Shown here in pieces: positions 16,613-25,870 of a stretch of DNA of 64,000 bases (positions within the stretch are counted from its first letter, which is position 1; each line of letters opens with the position of its first letter). Both the position numbers and the translations under genes were made by a program. The notes beneath the pieces were generated by a model. That model ran no database searches. It was not told the DNA's origin and saw only the letters and a list, made by a program, of their open reading frames with translations. Source of the stretch: Zestosphaera sp. (GTDB lineage Archaea; Thermoproteota; Thermoprotei_A; Sulfolobales; NBVN01); the NCBI GenBank assembly GCA_038727705.1, contig JAVYVJ010000001.1, positions 221,924-285,923 of the forward strand, in the 5' to 3' direction.

Positions 16613-18061
16613 TCAGCGTTGGGGACTCGTCTGCTTTCTCCTGAACCTGGTGAGTGTGAAGGGTATGGCTGAAGCCATCACTATAGCTTGAACTAAGAAG
16701 GACTTACCGAGTGCTGTGGCCATGCTGTTTGCGTAACCCTCGACGTCCACTAGCTCGCCGGATATTATGATCCGAGTAGCTACATCGTACGGGATGTACT
16801 GAATTAGGGTTAGGACAGCCATGTTGAGGCTGGCTAGGAAGCCTATGTTGAACGTGAGCATCCTGAGTGCTGATGCTACGCCCCTCTTGTCCGGCTCCAC
16901 AGCACTCATTATAGAGCTTGTGTTAGGCGCTGTGAAGGCTCCAGTCCCAATCCCGAGAAGCACGGTCGCCAGTATGGTGGTGGTCAGACCGGCGTCGGCA
17001 GTGACTTCCGAGAGCATGTAGAGCGATATTGATGAAACGACCAACCCGGCGAGCGTTACGGGGGCGTAGCCAACCTTATCCGACAGCCTGCCACCTATAA
17101 CTCCGAAGATCAGGAAGGTTGCCTCGAAAGGCATGATTGCCAGACCCGTGACTGACGCGGAAACTCCTTTAGCGACTTCCAGGAGGAGCACCAGTAACGT
17201 CAGGGTTGAGCCGAACCCAAGGGCGTAGAGTAGCTGGGCTATCAGACCTCCCGTGAACTGCCACTTCCTGAACACGGTGAAGTCCAGTGAGGTGCACCGA
17301 GCCCTCATCTCCCAAGCCACGAAGGCAGCTAGCGATGATAGCGTAGCAATCACTAGAAGCACGCTCAAACCCCAGGATATGCCGCTGAGCAGGAGGGTCA
17401 GGTACATGAGGAGGAAGAAGGTGAAGGCGGTGAATGATGTGAAGCCGCCGACGTCTAGGCAGGGCGGGCGCGTCCTAGAGTACGTCTCACGCAGGACTTT
17501 AGCACTCCATAAAAGTGCCGCAAGACCTACGGGCACGTATGCTAGGTAGAGCCACCTCCATCCCAGCGAGTCTATCACGAACCCGCTTATGGATAGGCCG
17601 AGCAGCGCGCCAACCCTCCACGCAACTTGGTTAACGCCGAGCCACGTCCCCAGAACATTGCCGGGCACGTTATCTGTGAGTATAGTTATGCTGAGAGTCA
17701 TTAGGAAAGCCCCTCCCACGCCCTGAATTATCCTGGAAGCGATGAGGAGAACGGGACTGCCGGCCAGCCCCGCGGTGAGGGCCGCCACTGAGAATACCAG
17801 AAAGCCTATGTTGAACAACTTAATCCTGCCGTAGAGGTCTGCCAGACCACCAACTATAAGCTGTATGATGGTGGAGCCTATCATATAGCCCTGAACAATC
17901 CACAACATCTCGCCGACGCTAGCGTTCAGCTCACGGGCAACTATAGGGAAGCCAACCATAGCCAGCCTTGAATTCAACCCTGTCAGGAATGAAGCGAGGG
18001 TTGTAACGGACAGTACCATCAAAATCCTCCTGCGCTCACTGCTTGCCGACATACCCCGCAT
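16613..18061 (-). CDS. MFS drug/solute transporter, 14-span DHA2-like
   Basis: A 482-residue exporter with about 14 membrane segments. The motif-A equivalent GGLADLYGRIKLFN between helices 2 and 3 and the repeat GGRLSDKVGYAPV in the second half mark the major facilitator superfamily; WRWLYLAYVPVG is typical of the EmrB/QacA group. ATG 18061 is used, with ATG 18052 possible. A TATA-like stretch (CTTATATAG on the - strand near 18136-18144) lies upstream. Substrate unknown. It is transcribed towards the envelope locus and separated from it by 170 bases with no evident gene. Confidence 0.85.
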   Translation of the reverse strand: MRGMSASSERRRILMVLSVTTLASFLTGLNSRLAMVGFPIVARELNASVGEMLWIVQGYMIGSTIIQLIVGGLADLYGRIKLFNIGFLVFSVAALTAGLAGSPVLLIASRIIQGVGGAFLMTLSITILTDNVPGNVLGTWLGVNQVAWRVGALLGLSISGFVIDSLGWRWLYLAYVPVGLAALLWSAKVLRETYSRTRPPCLDVGGFTSFTAFTFFLLMYLTLLLSGISWGLSVLLVIATLSSLAAFVAWEMRARCTSLDFTVFRKWQFTGGLIAQLLYALGFGSTLTLLVLLLEVAKGVSASVTGLAIMPFEATFLIFGVIGGRLSDKVGYAPVTLAGLVVSSISLYMLSEVTADAGLTTTILATVLLGIGTGAFTAPNTSSIMSAVEPDKRGVASALRMLTFNIGFLASLNMAVLTLIQYIPYDVATRIIISGELVDVEGYANSMATALGKSFLVQAIVMASAIPFTLTRFRRKQTSPQR

Positions 18062-18211
18062 CGCCTCAAAGCGTTCGGACGAAGGAGTGTCCGCAGAACA
18101 TCACACCCATACCCGATAACATAGTAGGAACGCAGAACTATATAAGCTAGGGGTTTAAGCCAGTTTAAACATGTCCAAAACACCTTCGGGGATCTATCCC
18201 TCCGATGAGGA

Positions 18212-18249
18212 GTATTTAAATATAGCGAGACCTCATAACATAGGTGGGG
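18212..18249 (+). promoter_or_regulatory. TATA box and Shine-Dalgarno for the 18256 gene
   Basis: TATTTAAATA around 18213-18222 is a good archaeal TATA box. About 26 bases downstream lies GGTGGGGATT (18243-18252), a GGTGATCC-like ribosome site six bases before TTG 18256. The arrangement decides TTG 18256 over GTG 18244, which lies inside the ribosome site. Confidence 0.5.
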
Positions 18250-18255
18250 ATTGTC

Positions 18256-18579
18256 TTGAGTTTGGAGAGCCTGTTAAGCGAGGTTTTAGCGGATCCTAAG
18301 GTATCTGCCGTTATACTCGTTCAGTTCCTCCTGGGGCTAGGTCTAGGCTACATTGCCGTTAAAGTGCTTAAGTACATAATAGCCTTCATAGCAATACTCG
18401 TCTTAGGGACCTTCCTCTCAATATGGTCTCTGGGCGGATCCGTGGAGAACACCCTCTCCACGTTTGGGGAGCTCGCTAATACTGCAAAGAACTTCATAAC
18501 GATATTAGGACTAATGACGGTTGGGCCTGTCTCCATAGGCTTTATAGTTGGTGCATTACTAGGGTTACTCAGGAAGTAG
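18256..18579 (+). CDS. Small hydrophobic membrane protein, unknown
   Basis: A 107-residue protein with an amphipathic N-terminus (SLESLLSEVLADPKVS) and three hydrophobic segments, the last rich in Gly. It looks like a FUN14-type or similar small archaeal membrane protein but no diagnostic motif is visible. TTG start chosen from the upstream GGGGAT site. Monocistronic: a promoter lies upstream and T-rich DNA downstream. Confidence 0.5.
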   Translation: MSLESLLSEVLADPKVSAVILVQFLLGLGLGYIAVKVLKYIIAFIAILVLGTFLSIWSLGGSVENTLSTFGELANTAKNFITILGLMTVGPVSIGFIVGALLGLLRK

Positions 18580-18646
18580 GGTTTTTAGTTAAACAAAAAT
18601 GATGATTAAGGAAAAACAGGTTTTATACTTCTTCGTTTTAGTGCTT
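18580..18646. terminator. T-rich convergent termination region
   Basis: Between two converging genes there are GTTTTTAG and GGTTTT on the + strand and CTGTTTTTCC and CATTTTTGTTT on the - strand. Oligo-T runs just past a stop codon are the usual archaeal terminator. No stem is required and none is obvious. Confidence 0.4.
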
Positions 18647-21043
18647 CTAAACCATCGGTTCGCACGGTATGCCTACGACAGCATGCACGATCACGTAGAC
18701 CTGGCCTGAAAGCCCCGATACACTACCTTCGCTACCTGTGTATGGATACTGTCCTGGAGCCACTGTTTGCACTGTAGTCCGTCCCTTCTTATATGTTGGT
18801 AATGGATTAGATCCAACGTAGACGTGAACCTCCTCCTTATGCCCATCGTTCTCAAGTATGTATGGACTCACTAGATTTACCTTCCAAGTGAGGGTTCCAG
18901 TAGCGCTATCATACACTATACTCACGCTCCCGACTTTAGTTCCTTTAGTGAGGTCATTCCGACCCGCACCTGCATATATGTCCCACGTGTATGTTCCGTA
19001 ACCTATAGGTCCGTTAGTCCATCCCCAATTACTGAACCCGTAGTTAGTGAAAGGTATCGCATAGCTACCGCCGTAAGCGTAGGCCGTCTCCCAACAGTAC
19101 ACCAACGGCATCCTATTCCCGAAGTTTTTGTTTTGTATGTTTGCTCCTGATGTTATTGTTACTTGATGTGTTCCTGGTGCTGGTGGGTATGTCTGACTCC
19201 ACCCTGCCTGAAGAACCTCACTAACTGTGTAAGTTCCCGGAGGTAGATTCACGAACTCGTAGTAGCCGTTAATGTTCGTTGTCGTCGTGCCTATGAGGGT
19301 TGAGTCTCCATAGAGGTTAATAGTCCACCCTTCAAGACCTGGCTCATTAGTGTCCCACACACCGTCGCCGTTTAGGTCGTTCCACTTATAGCCGCTGATC
19401 TTGCCTAGTTTGAAGTTTGTGAATGTGTGGCTGTATGTTCCTCCGCTTGTTACTGTCCCGAAGTCGTGTTCTGTCGAAGCATCTAGTGAGGTCCATCCTG
19501 CGGGTATTACCTCGTCGACTTTGTAGCTTCCAGGTCCTAGATCGCTCCACGTATAGCATCCGTCACTGCCAGTAGTCTTAGCATCGAACAGTACGTTGTC
19601 CTTATAGAGCCTCACAGTCCATCCAGCTACGGGCGTGTCATCCGATGAGAATCCGTCACCAGTCACGTCCTCGTATTTGCATGCAGTTATCTCGACGTTC
19701 TTGAAGTTGCCGAAGTTTTTGTTCTGTATGTTTGCTCCTGAAGCGACGTTTACTATGTAACTACCTGTTGATGGCGCTGTTTGCGTCCATCCTGTGGGTA
19801 GCTCCTCACTTACCCTGTATAGGCCTGCCGTCAGTCCTGTGAATTCGTAGTAGCCGTTAATATCTGTTGTGGTTTGATCCACCAGCACGAAGTCGCTGCC
19901 ATCCCATTTCAACAGGTTAATAGTCCAGTCTTCAAGAGCAGGCTCACCTAAGCTCCACACACCATCACCGTTAAGGTCATTCCACTTATAGCCACTGATG
20001 TTACCTGGTTGATAGTTCCCAAAGTTCTTGTTGGTCACGACTCTTTGTTCTTCTGTTATTGTTACTTGATGTGTTCCTGGTGCTGGTGGGTATGTCTGGC
20101 TCCATCCCGCCTTGAGCGTCTCCATAATGTTGAAGGTTCCGAGCGGTAGCTCGGAGAAGGTATAGCTTCCGGTAGATGTGGTGGTTGTCTGCAGGACTAT
20201 GTGATGTCCAACCTCATCGTATCCATCTAACGTTATGACCCAACCCTCTAAACCTGGCTCGTCGGGCTCCATGTCAGCCCCATCAGCGTCTAAGTCGTTG
20301 AACTTGTACCCAGAGATACTTCCTGAGGCGTAGGTGACCGGGATACTCTGCGTCTCTGTCTTCGTCCCTGTGTAAACTAATGCTAACCCGACTTGTAGCG
20401 AGGCTCCGGGGAAAGATGCAGCACCGTTGTGAGGTCCTGGCACGGGTTGTTGGGACCCCGATTCGTCGGGGTCTATGGGCGTCATGACGGTTTTCCAATA
20501 GACTGTTTCAGCGAGGTGTGCCTGGAAGTATATAATCAACGTCTCACCTGGTCCTAGAGTCCCGAAGCTTCCTGCATTGAATTGATAATAGTTTTGCCTC
20601 ACCCCACCTTGGTATTTGAAGAACGCGTTGTAAACGTCTGGCGTGATAGAATTATAGCTGGCAGGAGGGAATCTAGATGTGAAGTCTATCGAGCTCCGAG
20701 GACCCTTGGCGTACATCCACATCACCTCTGCATCTATACCTACTGCGTTTTTCCCGGCGTTGAAGTAGTCGTAGAACGAGTTTATCTGTGGTACCTGCGC
20801 AGCCACGTTCTGCTTGTTCGTGATAATGAATTTGAAGCCGACGAGATCTCCCTCAGGATATCCTGCTAGGTTTCCGGAAACCCATGAATTGCTGACTCTA
20901 TCCCAACCCCAAAGCTCTGTAGTCCAGTCACTTGTTGCAAATGTTGTGACTGCTGTTGATAGCGTAATTAGTAATACTGCTGGGACCGCTAGTGAAACCA
21001 CTAGCACTAAAACCGCTACTATTCCTTTACTTTTCAATTCCAT
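18647..21043 (-). CDS. Secreted surface protein with SdrD-B/Cna-B-like repeats
   Basis: A 798-residue exported protein. It has a signal segment (GIVAVLVLVVSLAVPAVLLI), an N-terminal beta-rich domain resembling TasA/camelysin-type matrix proteins, then four collagen-binding-B-like units of about 95-110 residues. Three of these start ISGYK[FW]NDL and use [DN]-x-[DN]G calcium-type loops; the third unit starts ITACKYEDVTGDG. A final domain has WGWTNGPIGYGTYTWD. There is no C-terminal membrane anchor or sorting signal. ATG 21043 follows AAGGTGAG. Near-identical DNA blocks recur at about 19124-19197, 19713-19740 and 20054-20100. The upstream DNA is very AT-rich, suggesting acquisition. Confidence 0.75.
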   Translation of the reverse strand: MELKSKGIVAVLVLVVSLAVPAVLLITLSTAVTTFATSDWTTELWGWDRVSNSWVSGNLAGYPEGDLVGFKFIITNKQNVAAQVPQINSFYDYFNAGKNAVGIDAEVMWMYAKGPRSSIDFTSRFPPASYNSITPDVYNAFFKYQGGVRQNYYQFNAGSFGTLGPGETLIIYFQAHLAETVYWKTVMTPIDPDESGSQQPVPGPHNGAASFPGASLQVGLALVYTGTKTETQSIPVTYASGSISGYKFNDLDADGADMEPDEPGLEGWVITLDGYDEVGHHIVLQTTTTSTGSYTFSELPLGTFNIMETLKAGWSQTYPPAPGTHQVTITEEQRVVTNKNFGNYQPGNISGYKWNDLNGDGVWSLGEPALEDWTINLLKWDGSDFVLVDQTTTDINGYYEFTGLTAGLYRVSEELPTGWTQTAPSTGSYIVNVASGANIQNKNFGNFKNVEITACKYEDVTGDGFSSDDTPVAGWTVRLYKDNVLFDAKTTGSDGCYTWSDLGPGSYKVDEVIPAGWTSLDASTEHDFGTVTSGGTYSHTFTNFKLGKISGYKWNDLNGDGVWDTNEPGLEGWTINLYGDSTLIGTTTTNINGYYEFVNLPPGTYTVSEVLQAGWSQTYPPAPGTHQVTITSGANIQNKNFGNRMPLVYCWETAYAYGGSYAIPFTNYGFSNWGWTNGPIGYGTYTWDIYAGAGRNDLTKGTKVGSVSIVYDSATGTLTWKVNLVSPYILENDGHKEEVHVYVGSNPLPTYKKGRTTVQTVAPGQYPYTGSEGSVSGLSGQVYVIVHAVVGIPCEPMV

Positions 21044-21440
21044 TTCTCTACTCACCTTACTTGGCTGATGAGATGCTAAAAGCGTGGAAAGCCTTCCTGG
21101 AGTTTGTCCCTGAAAACCTCTCGCCGCTTTTGACATCTCGTTTTTAAATTTTGACTTCAAAGTTAATAAACCTATCGTTAACTTTATCAATTAAAAAATT
21201 TTAGTTACAATAACAACACCCTATAATTAACCTTAACAAACTATTCAAATAAATTTAAACACCTAGTCTTTAAATTTCAAAAACATAAATCACAAACTAG
21301 AATTAATATCGATCCTTATAACGGGGTGTAGGGATAGGCATCTACGGGATGCTCGTTGAAGACAAAGCATTCCTGATTATAGAGAAGCCCCTGGAAATGA
21401 GGCAGCGCTTCAAGTCCTCAATGGATCTGATTTAGAGGTT
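21044..21440. other. AT-rich intergenic stretch without a convincing gene
   Basis: About 400 bases between the surface-protein gene and a TnpB remnant. The part from 21160 to 21330 is far richer in A and T than the rest of the window and holds several TATA-like runs for the surface-protein gene. A 28-codon open stretch from ATG 21350 to TAG is too short to support. Together with the adjacent TnpB fragment it looks like the edge of transferred DNA. Confidence 0.4.
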
Positions 21441-21905
21441 TTATTCTCTCGATCCAGCTATCATGTTAGCAAAACTACGCTGAGAAGTATGATTAGAAGA
21501 TCCCGTTTTCCGTCCTAGGTTTTTGTAGGTTTTTCTAGGACGGGTTGTGCCTCTTGCCCTGCGGTTCACCGTGGCTACTAGCCACTCTACGCAGGGGTCA
21601 TGGACACCGTTCGAGCCCAACGGCACGGGGCTCACATCTAGTTTTAGAGCTATGTTCCATGCACCAACTACATCCCTGTCGTGGGTGAATCCGCACTTCC
21701 CGCACTTCACAAACCTAGGGGCTCAAGCTCTACGTGATGTTCTCCAGGAGTGTTAAGCAAGAGGAGAACTACAGTAAGGTTATCGGCGTAGCCCAGGACA
21801 ATCCTGCTGTGATTGGTTACGATCGTGATAGCCCTGCGATCGGGTAGTATGAGTAGAGTTACGTTGTTCTCGTTTACATCCACACCTCGTCGGAGGTGAT
21901 CTACG
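21441..21905 (-). pseudogene. tnpB: Decayed TnpB (IS200/IS605- or IS607-type) fragment
   Basis: Two recognisable pieces of a TnpB RNA-guided nuclease lie in order on the - strand. The first, near 21860-21900, encodes the RuvC-I motif GVDVNENNVTLL. The second, 21441-21710, encodes the zinc-ribbon end KCGKCGFTHDRDVVGAWNIALK. Stops, frame changes and a large deletion remove the RuvC-II region, and the CxxC pair of the ribbon's first half is missing. No transposase gene or clear element ends remain. It lies 140 bases from tRNA-Arg. Confidence 0.7.
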
Positions 21906-22043
21906 CTCTAACAATACCTGTCTGAGTGAATGATTGTTCAGACGCGTTGAGTCTTCGCGGAGGCGTTCAACGGGGAAGTTCTCGGGGGTTTTTGCGGAAC
22001 AGGGAACGCTGGAAGGACTTTTAATCAATGATGTAAAGAATCT

Positions 22044-22118
22044 CGGGCCCGCCGGGATTTGAACCCGGGATCTCCGGCTCCGAAGGCCGGCGCCTTATCC
22101 TGGCTAGGCCACGGGCCC
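22044..22118 (-). tRNA. tRNA-Arg (anticodon TCG)
   Basis: A full cloverleaf reads on the - strand: acceptor GGGCCCG pairing CGGGCCC, D-arm GCCT...AGGC, anticodon stem CCGGC/GCCGG around loop CTTCGGA with anticodon TCG, variable AGATC, and T-arm CCGGG-TTCAAAT-CCCGG. No intron. The discriminator base reads G and no CCA is encoded. TCG decodes CGA, so the charge is arginine. Confidence 0.92.
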
Positions 22119-22199
22119 AAGGTAGTATGGCGTCGCGTGTTTTAAGTATTCTCTGTTCTCATTAGTTCATATGGAATTATTGTCTTAACACGTTATTTA

Positions 22200-25031
22200 G
22201 TGTTACTCACAACTAAATCTTTAGGGTTGGGTGTGGCTAGAGGTAGAAGGAATTACGTGAACGGCGGGGCTAAGGCAGGTGGCTCTAGGAGACTTACTGA
22301 ATTCATTAAACGTGAATCTACTGAGGGCTCGGGATCCGGGACTGAAGTCCTTCCTTCTTCAGGCCGTTCCGGAGGGGCTGAGACCTCTGGCCCGCCATTG
22401 AGGAGACCTAGTTTCAGCGTTTCTGTTGGCGGCGTCGAGTTTGACGTTTTCCTTGACTCGATGAGGAACTCACCTTATTCCTCTTCTATCAGCAGTCTTG
22501 AGTTCTCCGATGAGGTTCCTGAGTCGTACTTCCTCGGCTCATATTACAGCGGCGAGCTGAGGAAGGCTTACCTCAAGTTCTACGACGATGTTAGTGGCAG
22601 AACGTACATCTGGGTCGATAAGACAGGTCACATGCCTTACTTCCTGACGGATACCCCCCCTGAGGAGCTTGGCCAGAAGATAATTAAGGATAAGTCTTTC
22701 GAGAGGGTCGAGGTCGTCAGGAAACATGACCTGCTGAGGGTCAAGGACGTCACGCTCACTAAGGTCGTTGCTAAGGACCCTCTCGCGATACCGCGGATGC
22801 GCACCCTCGTCGCAAGCGCCTGGGAGGCGAACATAAAGTATCACGACTGCTACGTCTTCGACAACGGGTTAATACCTGGCATGAGGTACACAGCCAACGG
22901 GAGGGGGGTAAGCATGATCCAGCCCAAGCTCGGCGATGACGTGATGAGCCTGTACAAGAATGTGGTCAAAGGCGAGGAGGAATTGCTGGAGCTAGCCCTC
23001 AGGATGGCCCCCCTCTTTGAGGAGAGACCACCGAGGATGAGGAGGCTGGCCGTCGATATAGAGGTCTACACGCCGACGAGATTAAGGGTCCCAGACCCCT
23101 CCGAGGCCCACTACCCGATCATAAGCATCGCCCTGGCTGGAAGCGACGGTCTCAGGAGGGTTTTGGTTGTCTACAGGGAGGGACTCAACATCGAGAGCGT
23201 TGACAGATTAAGAAATCTCAACACGGAGGTCGAGATCTTCGACAGTGAGAGGGGGTTGGTGCTGGAGGTCTTCAGGACGATGAACAGCTACCCCCTCATT
23301 ATAACCTTCAACGGCGATAACTTCGACCTACCCTACCTTCACAACAGGGCTGTGGCGCTCGGCATAGACCCGCTCTACATACCGATAGAGGACGTTAGGG
23401 ATTTTGTGGGCATCAGACATGGGTTCCACATAGACCTCTACAAGTTCTTCAGCATTGAGGCGATCCAGAACTACGCATTCAGTCAAGCATATAAAGAGAA
23501 AACCCTCGACGCAATAGCTCAGGCATTACTTGGCGAGACTAAGGTGGTGATAGAGGTGAGCGTGAGTGACCTAACGATGGACAGACTCGTTGAGTATAAC
23601 ATGAAGGACGCAGAGCTCTCGCTTAACCTAACCACATTCAACAACGAACTCGTCTGGAAGCTGATAGTGTTGATAATGCGTCTAGCTAAGATGTCGCTGG
23701 AGGACGTCACCAGGCATAAGGTCTCCGCATGGGTTAAGAACCTCATGTACTGGGAACATCGGAGGAGCAACTACTTAATACCTGAGAGGGAGGAGCTTAA
23801 GAGACTTAAGGGGGAGGTCAAGACCGCGGCCAAGATAGGAGGTAAGAGGTACGCAGGAGCGATAGTCATCGACCCGGTTCCGGGCGTCTACTTCAACGTG
23901 GTTGTGCTGGACTTCGCCTCCCTATACCCGAGCATCATCAAAGTGTGGAACCTCAGTTACGAGACTATAGATCCTCCGAGCGGGTGGTGTGAGGACGGCG
24001 AATTAATTAACGTGACGGACGAGAAGGGGGAGATCCTGCACAGGGTGTGTGTGTCTAGGAAGGGCATAACGTCGGCGCTCGTAGGGCTTCTGAGGGACTT
24101 CAGGGTCGGGGTTTACAAGAAGCTCGCTAAGCAGGCTAAGGTGGAGGAGCTGAAGAATTGGTATGATGTGGTTCAGAAGGCTCTTAAGGTATATGTCAAC
24201 GCGAGCTATGGGGTTTTCGGCCACGAGTCATTCCCATTCTACACGCCCTCACTAGCCGAGTCCGTCACGGCCCTCGGCAGATACGTGATAACCAGAACTC
24301 TCTCCAAAGCCGGAGAACTCGGCCTTAAGGTACTTTACGGGGACACCGATTCGCTCTTTGTGTGGAGTCCTGAACCTAAGGCTTTAAACACCCTCATTGA
24401 ATGGGTGGAGGATGAGCTCTCTCTTGAGATAGAGCAGGATAAGACGTACAAGTACGTGGCGTTCGCCCTCAAGAAGAACTATATAGGGGTTCTTGAAGGA
24501 GGCAGGGTGGACGTTAAGGGGTTGGTCGGGAAGAAGAAGAACGTGCCTAAGATACTTCAGGACTCCTTCATAAGGATCCTAGAACTCATCAGCAGGGTTG
24601 AGGGCACTGCAGACTCTCTTGAGGGTGTGAAGGATGAAATCAGGCGCGAGGTCAGGGAGTTGTACCTCAGGCTGCGGAATAAGGACTTCACGCTGGACGA
24701 CGTCGTCTTCAAGACTACGTTGAGTAAGGACGTAGAGTCCTACGTTAAGACCACGCCTATCCACGTTAAGGCGGCGCTCCAGCTCAAGAGGCACGGCGTG
24801 CCTGTCGAGAGCGGTGTGACCGTGCTCTACGTGAAGGTCAGAGGGTCGAGCGGTGTTAAGCCCGTCCAACTGGCTAAAGTGGAGGACGTGGATACTGCGG
24901 AGTACTTGAGAACTGCTAAGTCCATGTTCCAGCAACTGCTAATGCCCTTCAGCATATCGTGGGAGGAGGTTGCGGGGGGTGTTGGGCTCACGCACTTCAC
25001 TTCAGGAAATAACTCCACCCTCATTCATTAA
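22200..25031 (+). CDS. Family-B DNA polymerase with 3'-5' exonuclease
   Basis: Replicative-type DNA polymerase. Exonuclease motifs: DIE (about 286-288), FNGDNFDLPY (370-379) and Y466-x3-D470. Polymerase motifs: DFASLYPS (571-578), K663-x3-N667-x2-YG (670-671) and YGDTDS (713-718), so both activities look intact. The length of 943 residues includes an N-terminal Ser/Gly-rich extension of about 70 residues. GTG 22200 has no ribosome site. GTG 22233, after GGGTTGGG, would shorten the extension by 11 residues. It converges on the CinA-like gene with a 30-base tail overlap. Confidence 0.93.
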   Translation: MLLTTKSLGLGVARGRRNYVNGGAKAGGSRRLTEFIKRESTEGSGSGTEVLPSSGRSGGAETSGPPLRRPSFSVSVGGVEFDVFLDSMRNSPYSSSISSLEFSDEVPESYFLGSYYSGELRKAYLKFYDDVSGRTYIWVDKTGHMPYFLTDTPPEELGQKIIKDKSFERVEVVRKHDLLRVKDVTLTKVVAKDPLAIPRMRTLVASAWEANIKYHDCYVFDNGLIPGMRYTANGRGVSMIQPKLGDDVMSLYKNVVKGEEELLELALRMAPLFEERPPRMRRLAVDIEVYTPTRLRVPDPSEAHYPIISIALAGSDGLRRVLVVYREGLNIESVDRLRNLNTEVEIFDSERGLVLEVFRTMNSYPLIITFNGDNFDLPYLHNRAVALGIDPLYIPIEDVRDFVGIRHGFHIDLYKFFSIEAIQNYAFSQAYKEKTLDAIAQALLGETKVVIEVSVSDLTMDRLVEYNMKDAELSLNLTTFNNELVWKLIVLIMRLAKMSLEDVTRHKVSAWVKNLMYWEHRRSNYLIPEREELKRLKGEVKTAAKIGGKRYAGAIVIDPVPGVYFNVVVLDFASLYPSIIKVWNLSYETIDPPSGWCEDGELINVTDEKGEILHRVCVSRKGITSALVGLLRDFRVGVYKKLAKQAKVEELKNWYDVVQKALKVYVNASYGVFGHESFPFYTPSLAESVTALGRYVITRTLSKAGELGLKVLYGDTDSLFVWSPEPKALNTLIEWVEDELSLEIEQDKTYKYVAFALKKNYIGVLEGGRVDVKGLVGKKKNVPKILQDSFIRILELISRVEGTADSLEGVKDEIRREVRELYLRLRNKDFTLDDVVFKTTLSKDVESYVKTTPIHVKAALQLKRHGVPVESGVTVLYVKVRGSSGVKPVQLAKVEDVDTAEYLRTAKSMFQQLLMPFSISWEEVAGGVGLTHFTSGNNSTLIH

Positions 25032-25790
25032 CTCTCTCTTGAGATCCTCTAAAACCCTTTCGATAGTCCTTTCCGCGTCCTCCAGTCTCTCAGCAGACAC
25101 CTGAACGTAAACCTCGAGGACCGGCGCCCCCATCTCACGACCTTTCGGGTGCGTCTTTATGTAGATATTCCCGTACTTGTGGAGGAGCTCCTTAACCACC
25201 CTAGCGGCTGATGACTCGGGAACGTTGGTTACGGTGAAAGTCCTCTCGGCTAAAACCCTCTTAACGCCTAAACCCTTAAGCCTTGGCTCCACCCAGGACT
25301 CCCACATGGCCTCAAGCTCTTTAGGAACTCCCGGAAGTGAAACTATTAACGTCCTTCCGTGTCTCACTAAACACCCTGGCGCTGTCCCCACTTCATTAGG
25401 TATGACCTCACATCCTTCAGGCAGGCGGGCCATCTTAATCCTCTCGGGAGTCAGGGGTAGTTTAAGCTTCTCATACTTCTTCCTGACCATCTCTAGAGCG
25501 AGGTCGTTGATCGCTAGCCCTCTCCCCACCGCCTTAGCAACCGCCTCGAGGGTTACGTCGTCGTAGGTGGGGCCCAGACCGCCGGTGGTCACTATCAGGT
25601 CGGGCTCGCTCTCAAGCACGTAGGACAGGAACGTTGATATGAGTCCCACATCATCCACCAGCGACACAACCCCCAGAACGTCGAACCCTAGCAACGTGAG
25701 TCTCCTGCCTATGTATGAGGCATTGGTGTTCACAACCCTCCCGCTCACGACCTCAGTGCCTAACGTGAATACCCAGGCCTTGCTGTACAT
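25002..25790 (-). CDS. CinA/MoaB-like molybdopterin-binding domain protein
   Basis: A 262-residue protein of the competence-damage CinA N-terminal family (MoCF-binding fold); bacterial relatives are nicotinamide-nucleotide or ADP-ribose hydrolases. The family blocks are FTLGTEVVSGRVVNTNASYIGRRL, DLIVTTGGLGPTYDDVT and SLPGVPKELEAMW. The amidase domain of bacterial CinA is absent, as in other archaea. ATG 25790 follows GGGATGTCCTC and gives the usual N-terminus; an upstream ATG at 25868 would add 26 unlikely residues. Confidence 0.85.
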   Translation of the reverse strand: MYSKAWVFTLGTEVVSGRVVNTNASYIGRRLTLLGFDVLGVVSLVDDVGLISTFLSYVLESEPDLIVTTGGLGPTYDDVTLEAVAKAVGRGLAINDLALEMVRKKYEKLKLPLTPERIKMARLPEGCEVIPNEVGTAPGCLVRHGRTLIVSLPGVPKELEAMWESWVEPRLKGLGVKRVLAERTFTVTNVPESSAARVVKELLHKYGNIYIKTHPKGREMGAPVLEVYVQVSAERLEDAERTIERVLEDLKRELMNEGGVIS

Positions 25791-25870
25791 GAGGACATCC
25801 CATAAGGAAGTATGGGATCTAGCTAATATAGGATGGCTTGGGTTGTTCGCCGACGGTTTCTTCATCACCG

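Noticed and set aside
19120-20100. Repeated DNA blocks that might suggest a CRISPR array
   Set aside because: The repeats are few, unevenly spaced and in frame inside the surface-protein gene, where they encode repeated domain ends.
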